From: Mycolicibacterium sp.
GTDB taxonomy: Bacteria; Actinomycetota; Actinomycetes; Mycobacteriales; Mycobacteriaceae
Assembly: GCA_020637165.1 (NCBI GenBank)
Contig: JACJWN010000004.1
Span: 310,001 to 374,000 of the forward strand
Direction of reading: 5' to 3'
Length of the DNA: 64,000 nt
Under the pieces are notes generated by a model. The model was given only the letters and a program-made list of their open reading frames with translations. It had not been told where the DNA came from and did not search any database. The position numbers were made by a program, and so were the translations under genes. Below, piece after piece: positions 1-8,504 of this stretch. Each line of letters starts with the position of its first letter. Position 1 is the first letter of the stretch.

Positions 1-2417
1 ATGGACACCGTGTGCTCTCGGCCATCCAGAATCAACGGTACAGCCGTCACTTGGTTGCCGACCACCAAGCCCGTGGCGTCGTCGACGAGCTGGGCGAACA
101 CCGCCTGGCCCGTTCCCAGGCCACGGTAGGTAAAGCTCAGCTGCGGCGCGCCGACGATCTGCTCCCCGACGTCGGGGGTCAGCGCGACGTTGATCGCGTT
201 ATCCGCCGGGGTGGGGAAGATCAGGCCGATCGGGAAGGATCCGAACAGCGAACCCGACCCTCCGACGAACGGGATGATTCCCAGCGTGCCGCCGGCGCTG
301 GTGGCGCTGTACGGGTCCACCTGGTTGAACCCGTCCTGGAAGGGCAGCAGATCCGAGGTGTAGTAATCCGCGTTCTGGTCCCACCACTGAAACACCGGGA
401 CGGCGTCGGCACCCTGACCGGTCCCGGCCACGTACTGGTTGAGCCAGGCGAAGGTGTCGGCGAAGAGTTGCTGCTGCTGGGTCGGGCTCACCCCGGTCGA
501 GCAGGAACCGTGACCGCCGCAGAACCAGGCCAGCTTCACCGGGGCGCCGAACGGGTTCTCGGTGATGGTCTCGGCGTTGAACACCGACTGATCCAGCGGG
601 AACAGCGCATCGACAGTGCCCTGGAACAGCAGGGTAGGAATCTGCAGCTGATTGAGCAGGGTCGTCGGACCGCTGCTGGACAGGACTGCCTGACCGGTCT
701 GGGTGATGAAACCGAACAGCCCGGTGAGGGCACCGATGTAGAGCTGGTTGTTGATCCGGGCCCCCGCCGTCACCAAGTCAAGCAGCAGAATCCCCGACCA
801 GGCGGTCTTGGGGACCTCCGAGGGGTACAGCGCGTCGATCAGTGAGTACCAGTTGCCGTTGGGCACGATGGCGTCGATGCGGGGGTCGGTGCTGGCGGTG
901 ACCATCTGGATGCCGCCGCCGTAGGACCCGCCCACCATGCCGACCGCCGGGTCGCCCGGTGCGTCCAGTTCGACCAGCGGGTTGTTCGCGGCCCAGCTGA
1001 CGATCGCGGAGGCGTCGCGGCCCTCGTAGAACGGGCTGTCCAGCTGCAGCACACCACCGGAGGCGAATTCGCCGCGGGGATCCCAGGTCACCACGTTGTA
1101 GCCCTCGTCGCGCATGGGGTCCACACCGGGAACCGAGCCGAAGGTGCCCAACACGTTGTAGGGATCGGTCTCCCCCGGCGAGCCCAGGCCCGGTCCGTTC
1201 AGCAAGGTGGGGGCGGTCTCGCCCGCCGCGATGCCGGTCGCCGGGAAGAAGTTGGTGCTGATCGCGGTGCCGTCGAAGGAAATCACGTCATAGGTGAACG
1301 ACAACGGGGTGTCACCCGGAGCATCTGTGGCAACGTTGACGTCGATGGTGGCCACGATCGAGCTGCCGATGATGGGCGCCAGGAGATCGCTGATCAGCGG
1401 CAGCTGCTGGAGCAGGTCGATCACCGGGGCGGCGATCAGGCCGACGACCGGGATGTTGATCAGGAACTGGTCGAAGTCGGTGGTCTCACGGATTCGGACG
1501 GAGAACTGCTCGGTGCCCTTCACACCGCCGGCGTCCAGCCAGGTGGCGTACGGCAGGATCGTGTAGCTCTGCGGGTCCGTCTCGGTCGGCGACACCGGGA
1601 CGGTGTCCATGTCCAGCTTGCCGCCGTTGCTGCCGCCCAGCGAGGTGTAACTCAGGGCGGCCCCACGGGCGCTGGTGGCGTTGAGCGTTCCCTGGAAGAA
1701 GCCGTCGGTGAACTCCACCGTCGGGTCGACGGTGATTCCCTTGCTGGTGACCGCCTGGGCCGTGGTGACCGAGGCCAGCGGGCCGGCGGTGCTCGCCGCA
1801 CTGAGCGGCTGGCGGCGGGCGGCGGCCAGCAGCGCCCACGCCAGCGGCGAGGCGACCGGAACCAGCGGATCGCTGCCTGCGCCGTCTGCGAGCCCGTTGT
1901 CGGCTTCGGACAGGAAACCCGCCACCTCGCCAGCTGGCGCCGGATCGGGCTCGGGGGTCGGTACCGTGGCAACGACGATCTCTGCCGCGGCAGGCGGCGG
2001 CGAATCGGTCGAGGGCGCCTCGACCACGCTCGCGGTCGGCACGCTCGGCGCCGCGACGGCGGCCGCGGCGGGCACCGGCACCGCGGCCGGGGTGGGATCG
2101 ACGTCAACCTCAAGGGCCGAGGACTGGCCGCCGGACACCGGTGGAGCCGAGGGCGTCGCGGTCGAGTCCGAGCGCGAGTTGCGCTGTTGGCGGGCGCCAA
2201 TTCGGGACGGTGTGGCGCTGGGGGCCTGCGCCACGGCCTTTCGGCCCCGCGACGCCGGCTGGGAGGACGACGAGTCGTTACCGCGTGAAGCGCCGCCGGA
2301 ATCCGAGCCGGATCCGGCGGCGTCCGCCCACGCCACGCTCGACGAGAACGCGGCGGCACCGACGCCCAGGGCCACCGCCAATCCCCCGACTCGACCGACG
2401 AATTTCGATGCGCCCAT
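1..2417 (-). CDS. Exported CocE/NonD-type (peptidase S15) alpha/beta hydrolase, 3' end cut by window
   Basis: Open from the ATG at 2417 to the window edge (805 codons visible, no stop), so the C-terminus lies outside. A GGGAGG Shine-Dalgarno sits 6-7 nt before the ATG. Residues 1-30 form a signal peptide ending near AWA, followed by about 170 residues of Ser/Pro/Ala-rich linker containing the segment SPLAWALLAAARRQ. The catalytic region carries the serine-elbow GGSYGGG (Ser about 498), preceded by NVVTWDPRGEFASGG, typical of X-Pro dipeptidyl peptidase/CocE hydrolases; a beta-sandwich C-terminal region follows. Substrate cannot be read from sequence (peptide or ester). Same strand as the aspartic protease gene, about 100 bp downstream of it. 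Confidence 0.8.
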   Translation of the reverse strand, partial: MGASKFVGRVGGLAVALGVGAAAFSSSVAWADAAGSGSDSGGASRGNDSSSSQPASRGRKAVAQAPSATPSRIGARQQRNSRSDSTATPSAPPVSGGQSSALEVDVDPTPAAVPVPAAAAVAAPSVPTASVVEAPSTDSPPPAAAEIVVATVPTPEPDPAPAGEVAGFLSEADNGLADGAGSDPLVPVASPLAWALLAAARRQPLSAASTAGPLASVTTAQAVTSKGITVDPTVEFTDGFFQGTLNATSARGAALSYTSLGGSNGGKLDMDTVPVSPTETDPQSYTILPYATWLDAGGVKGTEQFSVRIRETTDFDQFLINIPVVGLIAAPVIDLLQQLPLISDLLAPIIGSSIVATIDVNVATDAPGDTPLSFTYDVISFDGTAISTNFFPATGIAAGETAPTLLNGPGLGSPGETDPYNVLGTFGSVPGVDPMRDEGYNVVTWDPRGEFASGGVLQLDSPFYEGRDASAIVSWAANNPLVELDAPGDPAVGMVGGSYGGGIQMVTASTDPRIDAIVPNGNWYSLIDALYPSEVPKTAWSGILLLDLVTAGARINNQLYIGALTGLFGFITQTGQAVLSSSGPTTLLNQLQIPTLLFQGTVDALFPLDQSVFNAETITENPFGAPVKLAWFCGGHGSCSTGVSPTQQQQLFADTFAWLNQYVAGTGQGADAVPVFQWWDQNADYYTSDLLPFQDGFNQVDPYSATSAGGTLGIIPFVGGSGSLFGSFPIGLIFPTPADNAINVALTPDVGEQIVGAPQLSFTYRGLGTGQAVFAQLVDDATGLVVGNQVTAVPLILDGREHTVS

Positions 2418-2518
2418 GACGTTTCCTCCCGAATTCGAAACCTCAGCGCACATTAACGCGCCTCAGCTTCTTCTTAGGGCAGGTTTCCCAATTTGCCAGA
2501 AAAGAACCGTCCGCCTGT

Positions 2519-4513
2519 TCACCAAATTGAGAAGTCGGTCGAACCGATGCCGTAGGGGTTGTCGAACCCGTAGTTGAGGTAGATCGGGTTCTGCGCGAAC
2601 GGTGCGTTGCCGGTGTTCATCAGACCGCTGCCGATCACCGGGGTGCCGTAGGCGCCGTTGCCAGTGGTGTAGGTGTATAGCAGCGTCGCACCGTCGGCGG
2701 TGTACACCGCGATCGTGGTGCCCGCCGGGAGGTTCTGACCGACCGTGGTACCGGTGGGGTCGTTGGCGGTGTTGAGCGTTCCGTACACGCCACCGGAGTC
2801 GATGATGGCACCGGCGTCGGTCTGGGCTCCACCGTCGACGCTGACCTTCACGTAGGCGTCCGGCGCCCCCGGCACCGAGACCCGGGTGGGCAGCGGGTTG
2901 GGGCCGAGGACCATGAAGCCGCCCAAGCCGAACGGCAAGGCGTTCTGGTAGAGCAGCAAGCCGTCGCTGAGTTCGCCGGGCATCAGCGCTGTCGGGATCG
3001 GGGCCGGGCCTGGGCCAGCGGTGTTGGCGCCCACGCCGAGGATGCCGTCGGCGCCCCAGGAGAAGAAGTCCTTGAAGACCGCGACGCTGTCCGGGTATTC
3101 GTCGCTGTCGGTCACGATGTTCACCGGCGCCGTGGTGACAGCCCCGCCGCCCAGATCCACCGTCGTGTTGTAGGTCTCGTAGTGGTAGCAGATCCCACCG
3201 CTGAAGCAGCTGTCGCCCTGACCCGTCATCGGGCCGAGGTCCGCGGAGCCGACCTTGTCGCGGGTGGTCACCAGCCCGGAGGCGCCGGTGTCGACCAGCA
3301 GGGTGGCAGCCGATCCGCCGTTCACCGAAACGCCGACCACGGGCTGGGTGGTGGCCACCATCCGCACCGGCACCACCGCGTAGACCTTGCCATCCTGCCG
3401 GGCGGCGGCGACCTGATCCTCCGCGGCGCTGACGTCGGCGCCGAACACGCCGACCAGCGGCATGAACAACGCCGCCCCGCCCATGGAGATCTCGGCGAGG
3501 CTGGGCAGCAGCATGTTGCTGAGTAGGGTGATCTGCGCGACCTGGTGGATCAGCGGAATCCCCGCCGTTCCGGCGAGGAAATCCTGAACGCCCGGATTCG
3601 TCGCGCCCCATGCGGTCAGCGACAGCGAGGCCCCTGCGAGGAACACCTGCGGGACGATCGCAACCACGCCGGCCAGGATGTTGCCCGATCCCCAGGTCTG
3701 CTGAGTGAGGATGCCCTGTGCGTCGGCGATTTCCTGCAGTGCCAACTGGACGTGGGATCCAGGCACGATCTGGGTGCCGGGATTGCCCCCGGCCCCCGGC
3801 AGCCACGAGGTCATCACCGGCGCCGGATCAGCGGCAGGGCCGGGAACGGCCGCCGCCGGGGCGGGATCGGACGCTGGGGCGGCAACCTCAACCACTGCCG
3901 GGTCGGCAGCAACCGCCGCGCCGTCGGGCGCGGTCTGCGCAGGAACCGCGACGGCCGCGCCGCGGGAGGCTCGGACCGCACGTTTCGGGGTGGCCGCCAC
4001 GGCGGCGGTGGCCTCCTCGGCGGCGGGGGCGCCGGGCTCCACTGCAACCGCAGCGGCCGGCAGTGGGGCGCTCACCCCGGCCTCGACATCCCCGGGGGCC
4101 TCGACATCACCGACATCACCGGGGACCTCAACATCACCGGGGACCTCGACATCACCGACATCCAGCGCAGTGTCGGGGAGTTCCGGTGCAGCCGAGACGC
4201 GACCCTTGCGCCCCTGAGCCGCCGACGCGGGCGATCCCACCGAGCTGTCCGCCCCCGCCGCGGCGGCGCGGGACGGGCGCAGGACCTTGCGCCGCGGGCC
4301 GGCGGCGTCGGACTTGGCCGACGTCGCACCGGCTGCTCCCGCGCTCTCGGAAGTCGTCGTGGCGCCCGCAGAGTCCGCTCCGGTGTCAGCGAAGGCCACC
4401 GCGGTGCCGCCGACCAGAGCCACGCCCATGCCCACGGTCACCGCGCCGGCACCGAGCCAGGCATAGGGCTGGATGCGGCGGCTTCCGCCACGCTTGCGCG
4501 CTGAATGGGACAT
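2519..4513 (-). CDS. PecA-type exported aspartic protease without a PE domain
   Basis: 664 aa. Residues 1-42 are a basic-then-hydrophobic signal peptide ending in VAFAD; residues 45-235 are a low-complexity Ala/Pro/Val linker with a GDVE/GDVEVP repeat (about 120-145). The C-terminal half is a retropepsin-like/pepsin-like domain with catalytic LLVDTGASG (Asp408) and a second AIIDSGG (Asp572), resembling the protease domain of mycobacterial PecA, which cleaves PE-domain proteins. Here the PE domain is absent and a conventional Sec-type leader replaces it. Residues 245-360 are a conserved-looking, mostly hydrophobic segment of unknown role. The substrate is unknown; processing of surface proteins is an inference from the family. 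Confidence 0.75.
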   Translation of the reverse strand: MSHSARKRGGSRRIQPYAWLGAGAVTVGMGVALVGGTAVAFADTGADSAGATTTSESAGAAGATSAKSDAAGPRRKVLRPSRAAAAGADSSVGSPASAAQGRKGRVSAAPELPDTALDVGDVEVPGDVEVPGDVGDVEAPGDVEAGVSAPLPAAAVAVEPGAPAAEEATAAVAATPKRAVRASRGAAVAVPAQTAPDGAAVAADPAVVEVAAPASDPAPAAAVPGPAADPAPVMTSWLPGAGGNPGTQIVPGSHVQLALQEIADAQGILTQQTWGSGNILAGVVAIVPQVFLAGASLSLTAWGATNPGVQDFLAGTAGIPLIHQVAQITLLSNMLLPSLAEISMGGAALFMPLVGVFGADVSAAEDQVAAARQDGKVYAVVPVRMVATTQPVVGVSVNGGSAATLLVDTGASGLVTTRDKVGSADLGPMTGQGDSCFSGGICYHYETYNTTVDLGGGAVTTAPVNIVTDSDEYPDSVAVFKDFFSWGADGILGVGANTAGPGPAPIPTALMPGELSDGLLLYQNALPFGLGGFMVLGPNPLPTRVSVPGAPDAYVKVSVDGGAQTDAGAIIDSGGVYGTLNTANDPTGTTVGQNLPAGTTIAVYTADGATLLYTYTTGNGAYGTPVIGSGLMNTGNAPFAQNPIYLNYGFDNPYGIGSTDFSIW
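4079..4156 (-). repeat. In-frame GDVE-type tandem repeat in protease linker
   Basis: A degenerate 15-21 bp unit encoding GDVEVP, GDVGDVEAP and similar variants repeats about five times within the linker of the aspartic protease. Units keep frame, so copy number could change without breaking the gene. Confidence 0.7.
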
Positions 4514-4855
4514 CGACGGGACCCCCTACGGAATCGGTTCAAGAAACCTTAGAATTTACTGAGATGTCTACCACACTTTCCTGGGAGCACGGTTCAGCGT
4601 TCGCCCCCAGCGAAGGCCCGCCACCGCCTGCACCGTTCCCGCGGGTGGATTCGCGATCCGGCTCCTACCTCTTCACGTCCCGGTCCCGGCTCGGCTGCAC
4701 CCTCTTCGGCTCGCCCGGCATCTTCGGAGTGCTTACCGCTTACAGGCCATGCTCACCTGGGAAAACGCAGGCTGCCGAGATCAGCCATGCGGGGAGTTGT
4801 CGGGCGAAAACTCACCGTTGTTCCACAGGATGAAACCTGGAGAAAACCACGAAAA
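4514..4855. other. Divergent intergenic region, no gene seen
   Basis: About 340 bp between the aspartic protease start and the CIRCE element. Short open frames here lack a ribosome site and mycobacterial codon bias. It must hold the promoter of the protease (an AT-rich stretch lies at 4535-4565) and upstream sequence of hsp20. No repeat or RNA structure is obvious. Confidence 0.5.
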
Positions 4856-4882
4856 CTAGCACTCTGCCCTCTTGAGTGCTAA
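4856..4882 (+). promoter_or_regulatory. CIRCE operator (HrcA binding site)
   Basis: Inverted repeat CTAGCACTC - 9 nt - GAGTGCTAA, differing from the CIRCE consensus (TTAGCACTC-N9-GAGTGCTAA) only at the first base. It lies about 70 bp before the hsp20 start codon, the expected place for an HrcA operator. HrcA itself is not in the window. Confidence 0.9.
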
Positions 4883-4953
4883 TCTAAGTTCGCACAGTGA
4901 AATGGCTGCCCGCCGGGGTGGCGGGCTCCTTGAGTAGCAGGAGGTGAACTGCT

Positions 4954-5403
4954 GTGCTGCGCTTTGATCCATTCAGTGACCTTGATGCCATGACGCGGGG
5001 ATTGCTGGTCAGCCAATCCGGCACTGATCGAAGCCCCCGATTCATGCCCATGGACCTCTATAAGGTCGACGATCACTACATACTGACCGCTGATCTGCCC
5101 GGAGTCGACCCGGGTTCAGTCGATGTCAGCGTCGACAACGGGACGCTGACTTTGACCGCCCATCGCTCCGCCCGGTCCGAGGATTCGGTGCATTGGCTGA
5201 CCAGCGAGAGATTCTTCGGCACCTACCGCCGTCAGTTATCCCTCGGCGAGGGCATCGACACGAGCAAGATCGCCGCCACCTACGAAAACGGCGTGCTTAC
5301 CGTAACGATCCCGCTCGCAGAGAGAGCGAAACCGAGACGTATCGAGGTCGCCCACACCGGCTCTGCTACTCCCATCGGGGCAATGACCATCGAATCATCC
5401 TGA
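4954..5403 (+). CDS. Hsp20/alpha-crystallin small heat-shock protein
   Basis: 149 aa from a GTG preceded by a strong AGGAGGTGA site. Residues 30-135 form the alpha-crystallin domain: a YILTADLPGVDPGSVDVSV beta-sandwich start, a W/FFGTYRRQLSL strand and the closing ENGVLTVTIPLAE with a V-L-T-V/I motif region. Small Hsps are ATP-independent holdases that keep unfolded proteins soluble. The upstream CIRCE element predicts HrcA-controlled heat-shock expression. It ends 95 bp before the converging PrimPol gene, with a hairpin between. Confidence 0.92.
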   Translation: MLRFDPFSDLDAMTRGLLVSQSGTDRSPRFMPMDLYKVDDHYILTADLPGVDPGSVDVSVDNGTLTLTAHRSARSEDSVHWLTSERFFGTYRRQLSLGEGIDTSKIAATYENGVLTVTIPLAERAKPRRIEVAHTGSATPIGAMTIESS

Positions 5404-5416
5404 CCGTCGAACCCTG

Positions 5417-5466
5417 CAGGGCAGCGGCCGCAGGACCGTGCTCATCGGCCTGCTGCCGCTGCCCTG
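5417..5466. terminator. Large hairpin between convergent hsp20 and PrimPol genes
   Basis: Arms 5417-5434 and 5449-5466 pair over 17 of 18 bases with a 14-nt loop. It lies between the two stop codons, so it could act in both directions. No long T-run follows, as is common in mycobacteria. Confidence 0.6.
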
Positions 5467-5498
5467 ATGTTTATGCGACGGCCCACTCGGAGACCGTC

Positions 5499-6533
5499 TT
5501 AATCTTTCCCCTTCCGGTCCCGATCCCGGCTCGGCTGAACCCTTTTCGGTTCGCCGGGCATCTTCGGATAGTTGGGGGGATACGGAAGATCGCCCAATCC
5601 GCGTTCGGCATCGGCGTCGGCCAGGGCCAGCAGCGGTTCGATCGACTGGGCCACCGAATCCAACCCCGCCATCGGGTCTCCGCGCCGCGCGAGGAGGTCG
5701 GGCACGGTCGCCATGGTGTAGTCGTCGGGGGTTTCGGCCGCGGCCAGTTCGGCCCATGTCAGCGGAGTCGACACAGTGGCGATCGGGGTGGGCCGCACGG
5801 AGTAGGCGGCGGCGAAGGTGCGGTCGCGCGCGTTCTGGTTGAAGTCGATGAAGATGCGTTGACCGCGTTCCTCTTTCCACCATGACGTCGTCACCAAATC
5901 GGGTGCCCGCCGCTGCACCTCGCGGGCCAGGGCGATTCCGGCGCGACGCACGGCGACAAAGTCCCAGTCGGCGGTGATCCGAAGGAACACGTGCACCCCG
6001 CGGCCTCCGGACGTCTTGGGGTAGCCGACCATACCCAGTTCGTCGAGCACCGGTTTGAGGACCTCGACGGCCACCGCGCGCGCCTCGGCGAATCCGGTGC
6101 CCGGCTGCGGGTCGAGGTCGATCCGCAACTCGTCGGGGTGATCGGTGTCCGGGCAACGAACCTGCCAGGGATGCAGGGTGATCGCGCCCATCTGGGCGGC
6201 CCACACGATGGCCGAGGGATGGGTGACCCTCAACGCGTCGGCGGTCCGGCCGGACGGGAAGGTCACCCGGCAGGTCTGCAGATAGTCGGGATGTTTCGGC
6301 GGTACCCGTTTCTGGTAGATCTGCTCTCCGGCAATGCCGTCGGGAAAACGCTGCAGATGCGTCGGCCGGTCCCGCAAGGCGGTGAGCATCGGCCCCGACG
6401 CCACCGCGAGGTAATAGTCGATGAGGGCCCCCTTGGCGCCGCGTCGACCCAGTTTGGGGAAGAAAACCTTGTCACGATTGGTGATTCGCACAGCGACGCC
6501 TTCGACGTCGATCACCTCGGCGGCACCGGCCAT
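5499..6533 (-). CDS. LigD-like DNA polymerase domain protein (PrimPol-C type)
   Basis: 344 aa. Archaeo-eukaryotic primase/polymerase fold of the LigD-POL family: RIDLDPQPG carries the metal-binding DxD (Asp139, Asp141), TSGGRGVHVF is the nucleotide-binding motif (about 175-185), and RIFIDFNQNARDRT the third acidic motif. It lacks ligase and nuclease domains, so it is a stand-alone Prim-PolC (Rv3730c-like) used in gap filling in base-excision or end-joining repair. The ATG at 6533-6531 overlaps the TGA of the ligase gene (ATGA), indicating translational coupling; an earlier in-frame start at 6599 would lie inside the ligase gene and is less likely. The C-terminus is basic (KRVQPSRDRDRKGKD). 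Confidence 0.9.
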   Translation of the reverse strand: MAGAAEVIDVEGVAVRITNRDKVFFPKLGRRGAKGALIDYYLAVASGPMLTALRDRPTHLQRFPDGIAGEQIYQKRVPPKHPDYLQTCRVTFPSGRTADALRVTHPSAIVWAAQMGAITLHPWQVRCPDTDHPDELRIDLDPQPGTGFAEARAVAVEVLKPVLDELGMVGYPKTSGGRGVHVFLRITADWDFVAVRRAGIALAREVQRRAPDLVTTSWWKEERGQRIFIDFNQNARDRTFAAAYSVRPTPIATVSTPLTWAELAAAETPDDYTMATVPDLLARRGDPMAGLDSVAQSIEPLLALADADAERGLGDLPYPPNYPKMPGEPKRVQPSRDRDRKGKD

Positions 6534-7588
6534 CAGAGCGACTCCAGCACGTCGGTGACGTCGTAGTCGGCCGGGACGTCGAGCTGACTGAATGTGCAAC
6601 TCGACGGATCGCGGTCCGGGCGCCAGCGCAGGAATCGGACGGCGTGCCGGAATCGCCGTCCGCCGCCGGTACCTTCCATCTGGTCATAGGCCACTTCCGC
6701 GACCCGTTCCGGACGGACCGGGATCCACCTTTTGTCGGCCGCCGAGTTCCACCTGCTCGCCTCCCCCTCGTTGACGACGTCGACGCCTTCCCGCAGCGGC
6801 TCGAGTTCGGCGAGCAGGGCAACGCGGTCCTTCGCGCTGAACGATGCGGCGCCGCCGACCATCCGGAGTTCACCGCCCTCGTCATAGAGGCCGAAGAGGA
6901 CCGACCCTAGACCGGTTCCGCTCTTGTGAACGCGGTATCCCATTGCCACACAGTCCGCGTCACGGGCGTGTTTGACCTTGACCATGTCCCGCCGGCCGGG
7001 CTGATAGGTCCCGTCGAGCCGCTTGGCGATGACCCCGTCGAGTCCCGCGCCCTCGAAGGCCGTCAACCACTGCGCCGCCAGACCGGGATCCTCGGTCATC
7101 GGGGTCACGTGGCACCGGCCGCCAGCCGCCACCGCCTCCAGCAGGGCTTCGCGCCGCGGCCAGAACGTCTCACCCATCAGTGTCCGATTCCCGACGGCAA
7201 GCGCGTCGAAACCGATGAAATGCGCGGGCGTCTGGTCGGCGAGCAGCCGGATCCGGCTCGCCGCGGGGTGAATGCGCTGTGCCAGCGAGTCCCAATCCAG
7301 CCGGGTCCGCCCGTCGATCCGTCGGGGGACCACCACTTCACCATCGAGCACGCACCGCGGCGCCAGTTGCTCACGCAGGACCGATATCAACTCCGGGAAG
7401 TACCGGCCCAACTCCTTGCCGCTGCGGGACTGGATCACCACGTCGTCGCCATCACGAAAGACCAGCGCACGAAAACCGTCCCACTTGGGTTCATAGGACC
7501 ACATTCCGGCCGTGTCCGGCACCCTCGCCTGCGCCTTGGCCAACATGGGCTGGACCGGCGGGGAGAGGGGGAGATCCACGGGGTCCAT
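6533..7588 (-). CDS. ligC: ATP-dependent DNA ligase LigC
   Basis: 351 aa from the ATG at 7588; an upstream extension to 7768 is open but overlaps the divergent gluQ and is not needed. Motif I EPKWDGFRA carries the adenylated lysine (Lys35); RSGKELGRYFPEL, LDGEVVV (motif III region), GLDGVIAKRLDG (IV) and VKVKHARDADC (V) follow, then an OB-fold. This is the small LigC type, without polymerase or nuclease domains. It is followed by and translationally coupled to the PrimPol gene, as in other mycobacteria, where the pair acts in NHEJ backup and base-excision repair. No ku gene is in the window. Confidence 0.92.
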   Translation of the reverse strand: MDPVDLPLSPPVQPMLAKAQARVPDTAGMWSYEPKWDGFRALVFRDGDDVVIQSRSGKELGRYFPELISVLREQLAPRCVLDGEVVVPRRIDGRTRLDWDSLAQRIHPAASRIRLLADQTPAHFIGFDALAVGNRTLMGETFWPRREALLEAVAAGGRCHVTPMTEDPGLAAQWLTAFEGAGLDGVIAKRLDGTYQPGRRDMVKVKHARDADCVAMGYRVHKSGTGLGSVLFGLYDEGGELRMVGGAASFSAKDRVALLAELEPLREGVDVVNEGEASRWNSAADKRWIPVRPERVAEVAYDQMEGTGGGRRFRHAVRFLRWRPDRDPSSCTFSQLDVPADYDVTDVLESL

Positions 7589-7593
7589 CGTCG

Positions 7594-7599
7594 TACATT
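7594..7599 (+). promoter_or_regulatory. -10 box (TACATT) of a leaderless gluQ promoter
   Basis: TACATT ends 8 nt before the gluQ ATG and no Shine-Dalgarno is present, so transcription probably begins at or next to the start codon. Only 19 bp separate the gluQ and ligC start codons. Confidence 0.5.
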
Positions 7600-7607
7600 C
7601 TCTTGCG

Positions 7608-8504
7608 ATGCACACCACCCTCGAGCCGCGCGGCGCCGGCCGGTTCGCCCCGAGTCCGTCCGCCGACCTCCACATCGGCAACCTCCGCACGGCGGTACTC
7701 GCCTGGTTGTTCGCCCGCTCGAGCGGCCGTCGATTCCTGGTCCGCGTCGAGGATCTCGACGATCGCACCCATGCCGAGGTGGGACGACGTCAACTGGCCG
7801 ATCTCGCGGCGATCGGGCTGACCTGGGACGCGGCTCCGGAATGGCAGTCCGAGCACCCGGACCGGTACGGCGCCGTGATCGAGGGACTCATGCAGCGGGA
7901 TCTGGTCTACGAGTGTTTCTGCAGCAGAAAGGACATCCTCAACGCGCCGCGGGCGCCGCACGCCCCGGAGGGCGCCTATCCCGGCACCTGCCGGACCCTG
8001 ACGGCGCCCCAGCGCGCACAACGCCTGGCCGCGGGTCGCCCACCTGCGCTGCGGCTGCGGGCCGAGGCCAACGAGTACACCGTCACCGACCTGGTCCACG
8101 GCAGCTACACCGGGGTCGTCGACGATTTCGTGCTGCGCCGAGGTGACGGGGTCGCGGCCTACAACCTCGCGGTGGTAGTCGACGACGCGCACGCCGGCAT
8201 CGACCAGGTGGTTCGCGGTGACGATCTGCTGTCGTCCTCGCCGAGACAGGCCTATCTGGCAGCCCTGCTCGGCTATCCCGAGCCGGTGTACGGTCATGTC
8301 CCGCTGGCCTTGAACGCCGACGGCAAGCGGCTGGCCAAACGCGACGGCGCGGTCACCCTAGCCGACCTGGGCGCCGACCGGGCGTGGTCACTGATCACCA
8401 CGTCGCTGGGCTGGCCGGCCACCGACATGGCCGAACTGTTCACGTTGTTCGACCCGGCACGGCTGCCGCGCGAGCCGTGGGTGTACCGGCCCGGCCTGGA
8501 CTAG
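7608..8504 (+). CDS. gluQ: Glutamyl-Q tRNA(Asp) synthetase
   Basis: 298 aa. Class I synthetase core like GluRS (RFAPSPSADLHIGNL with HIGH-like HIGN at 22-25, VRVEDLDD, and KRLAKRDGAVTL as the KMSKS loop) but without the anticodon-binding C-terminal half, which identifies GluQRS. A zinc-type Cys/Tyr cluster (YECFCSRKD ... GTCRTL) is present. The enzyme attaches glutamate to queuosine at position 34 of tRNA(Asp), so it implies Q-modified tRNA; tgt lies 7 kb away. Start chosen for fit to family length and the leaderless promoter. Its stop shares the CTAG at 8501-8504 with the converging gene. Confidence 0.92.
   Translation: MHTTLEPRGAGRFAPSPSADLHIGNLRTAVLAWLFARSSGRRFLVRVEDLDDRTHAEVGRRQLADLAAIGLTWDAAPEWQSEHPDRYGAVIEGLMQRDLVYECFCSRKDILNAPRAPHAPEGAYPGTCRTLTAPQRAQRLAAGRPPALRLRAEANEYTVTDLVHGSYTGVVDDFVLRRGDGVAAYNLAVVVDDAHAGIDQVVRGDDLLSSSPRQAYLAALLGYPEPVYGHVPLALNADGKRLAKRDGAVTLADLGADRAWSLITTSLGWPATDMAELFTLFDPARLPREPWVYRPGLD

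Noticed and set aside
4871-4890. HAIR (HspR) box at the hsp20 promoter
   Set aside because: One CTTGAGT half is present, but the ACTCAAG half is not; the sequence fits CIRCE instead.
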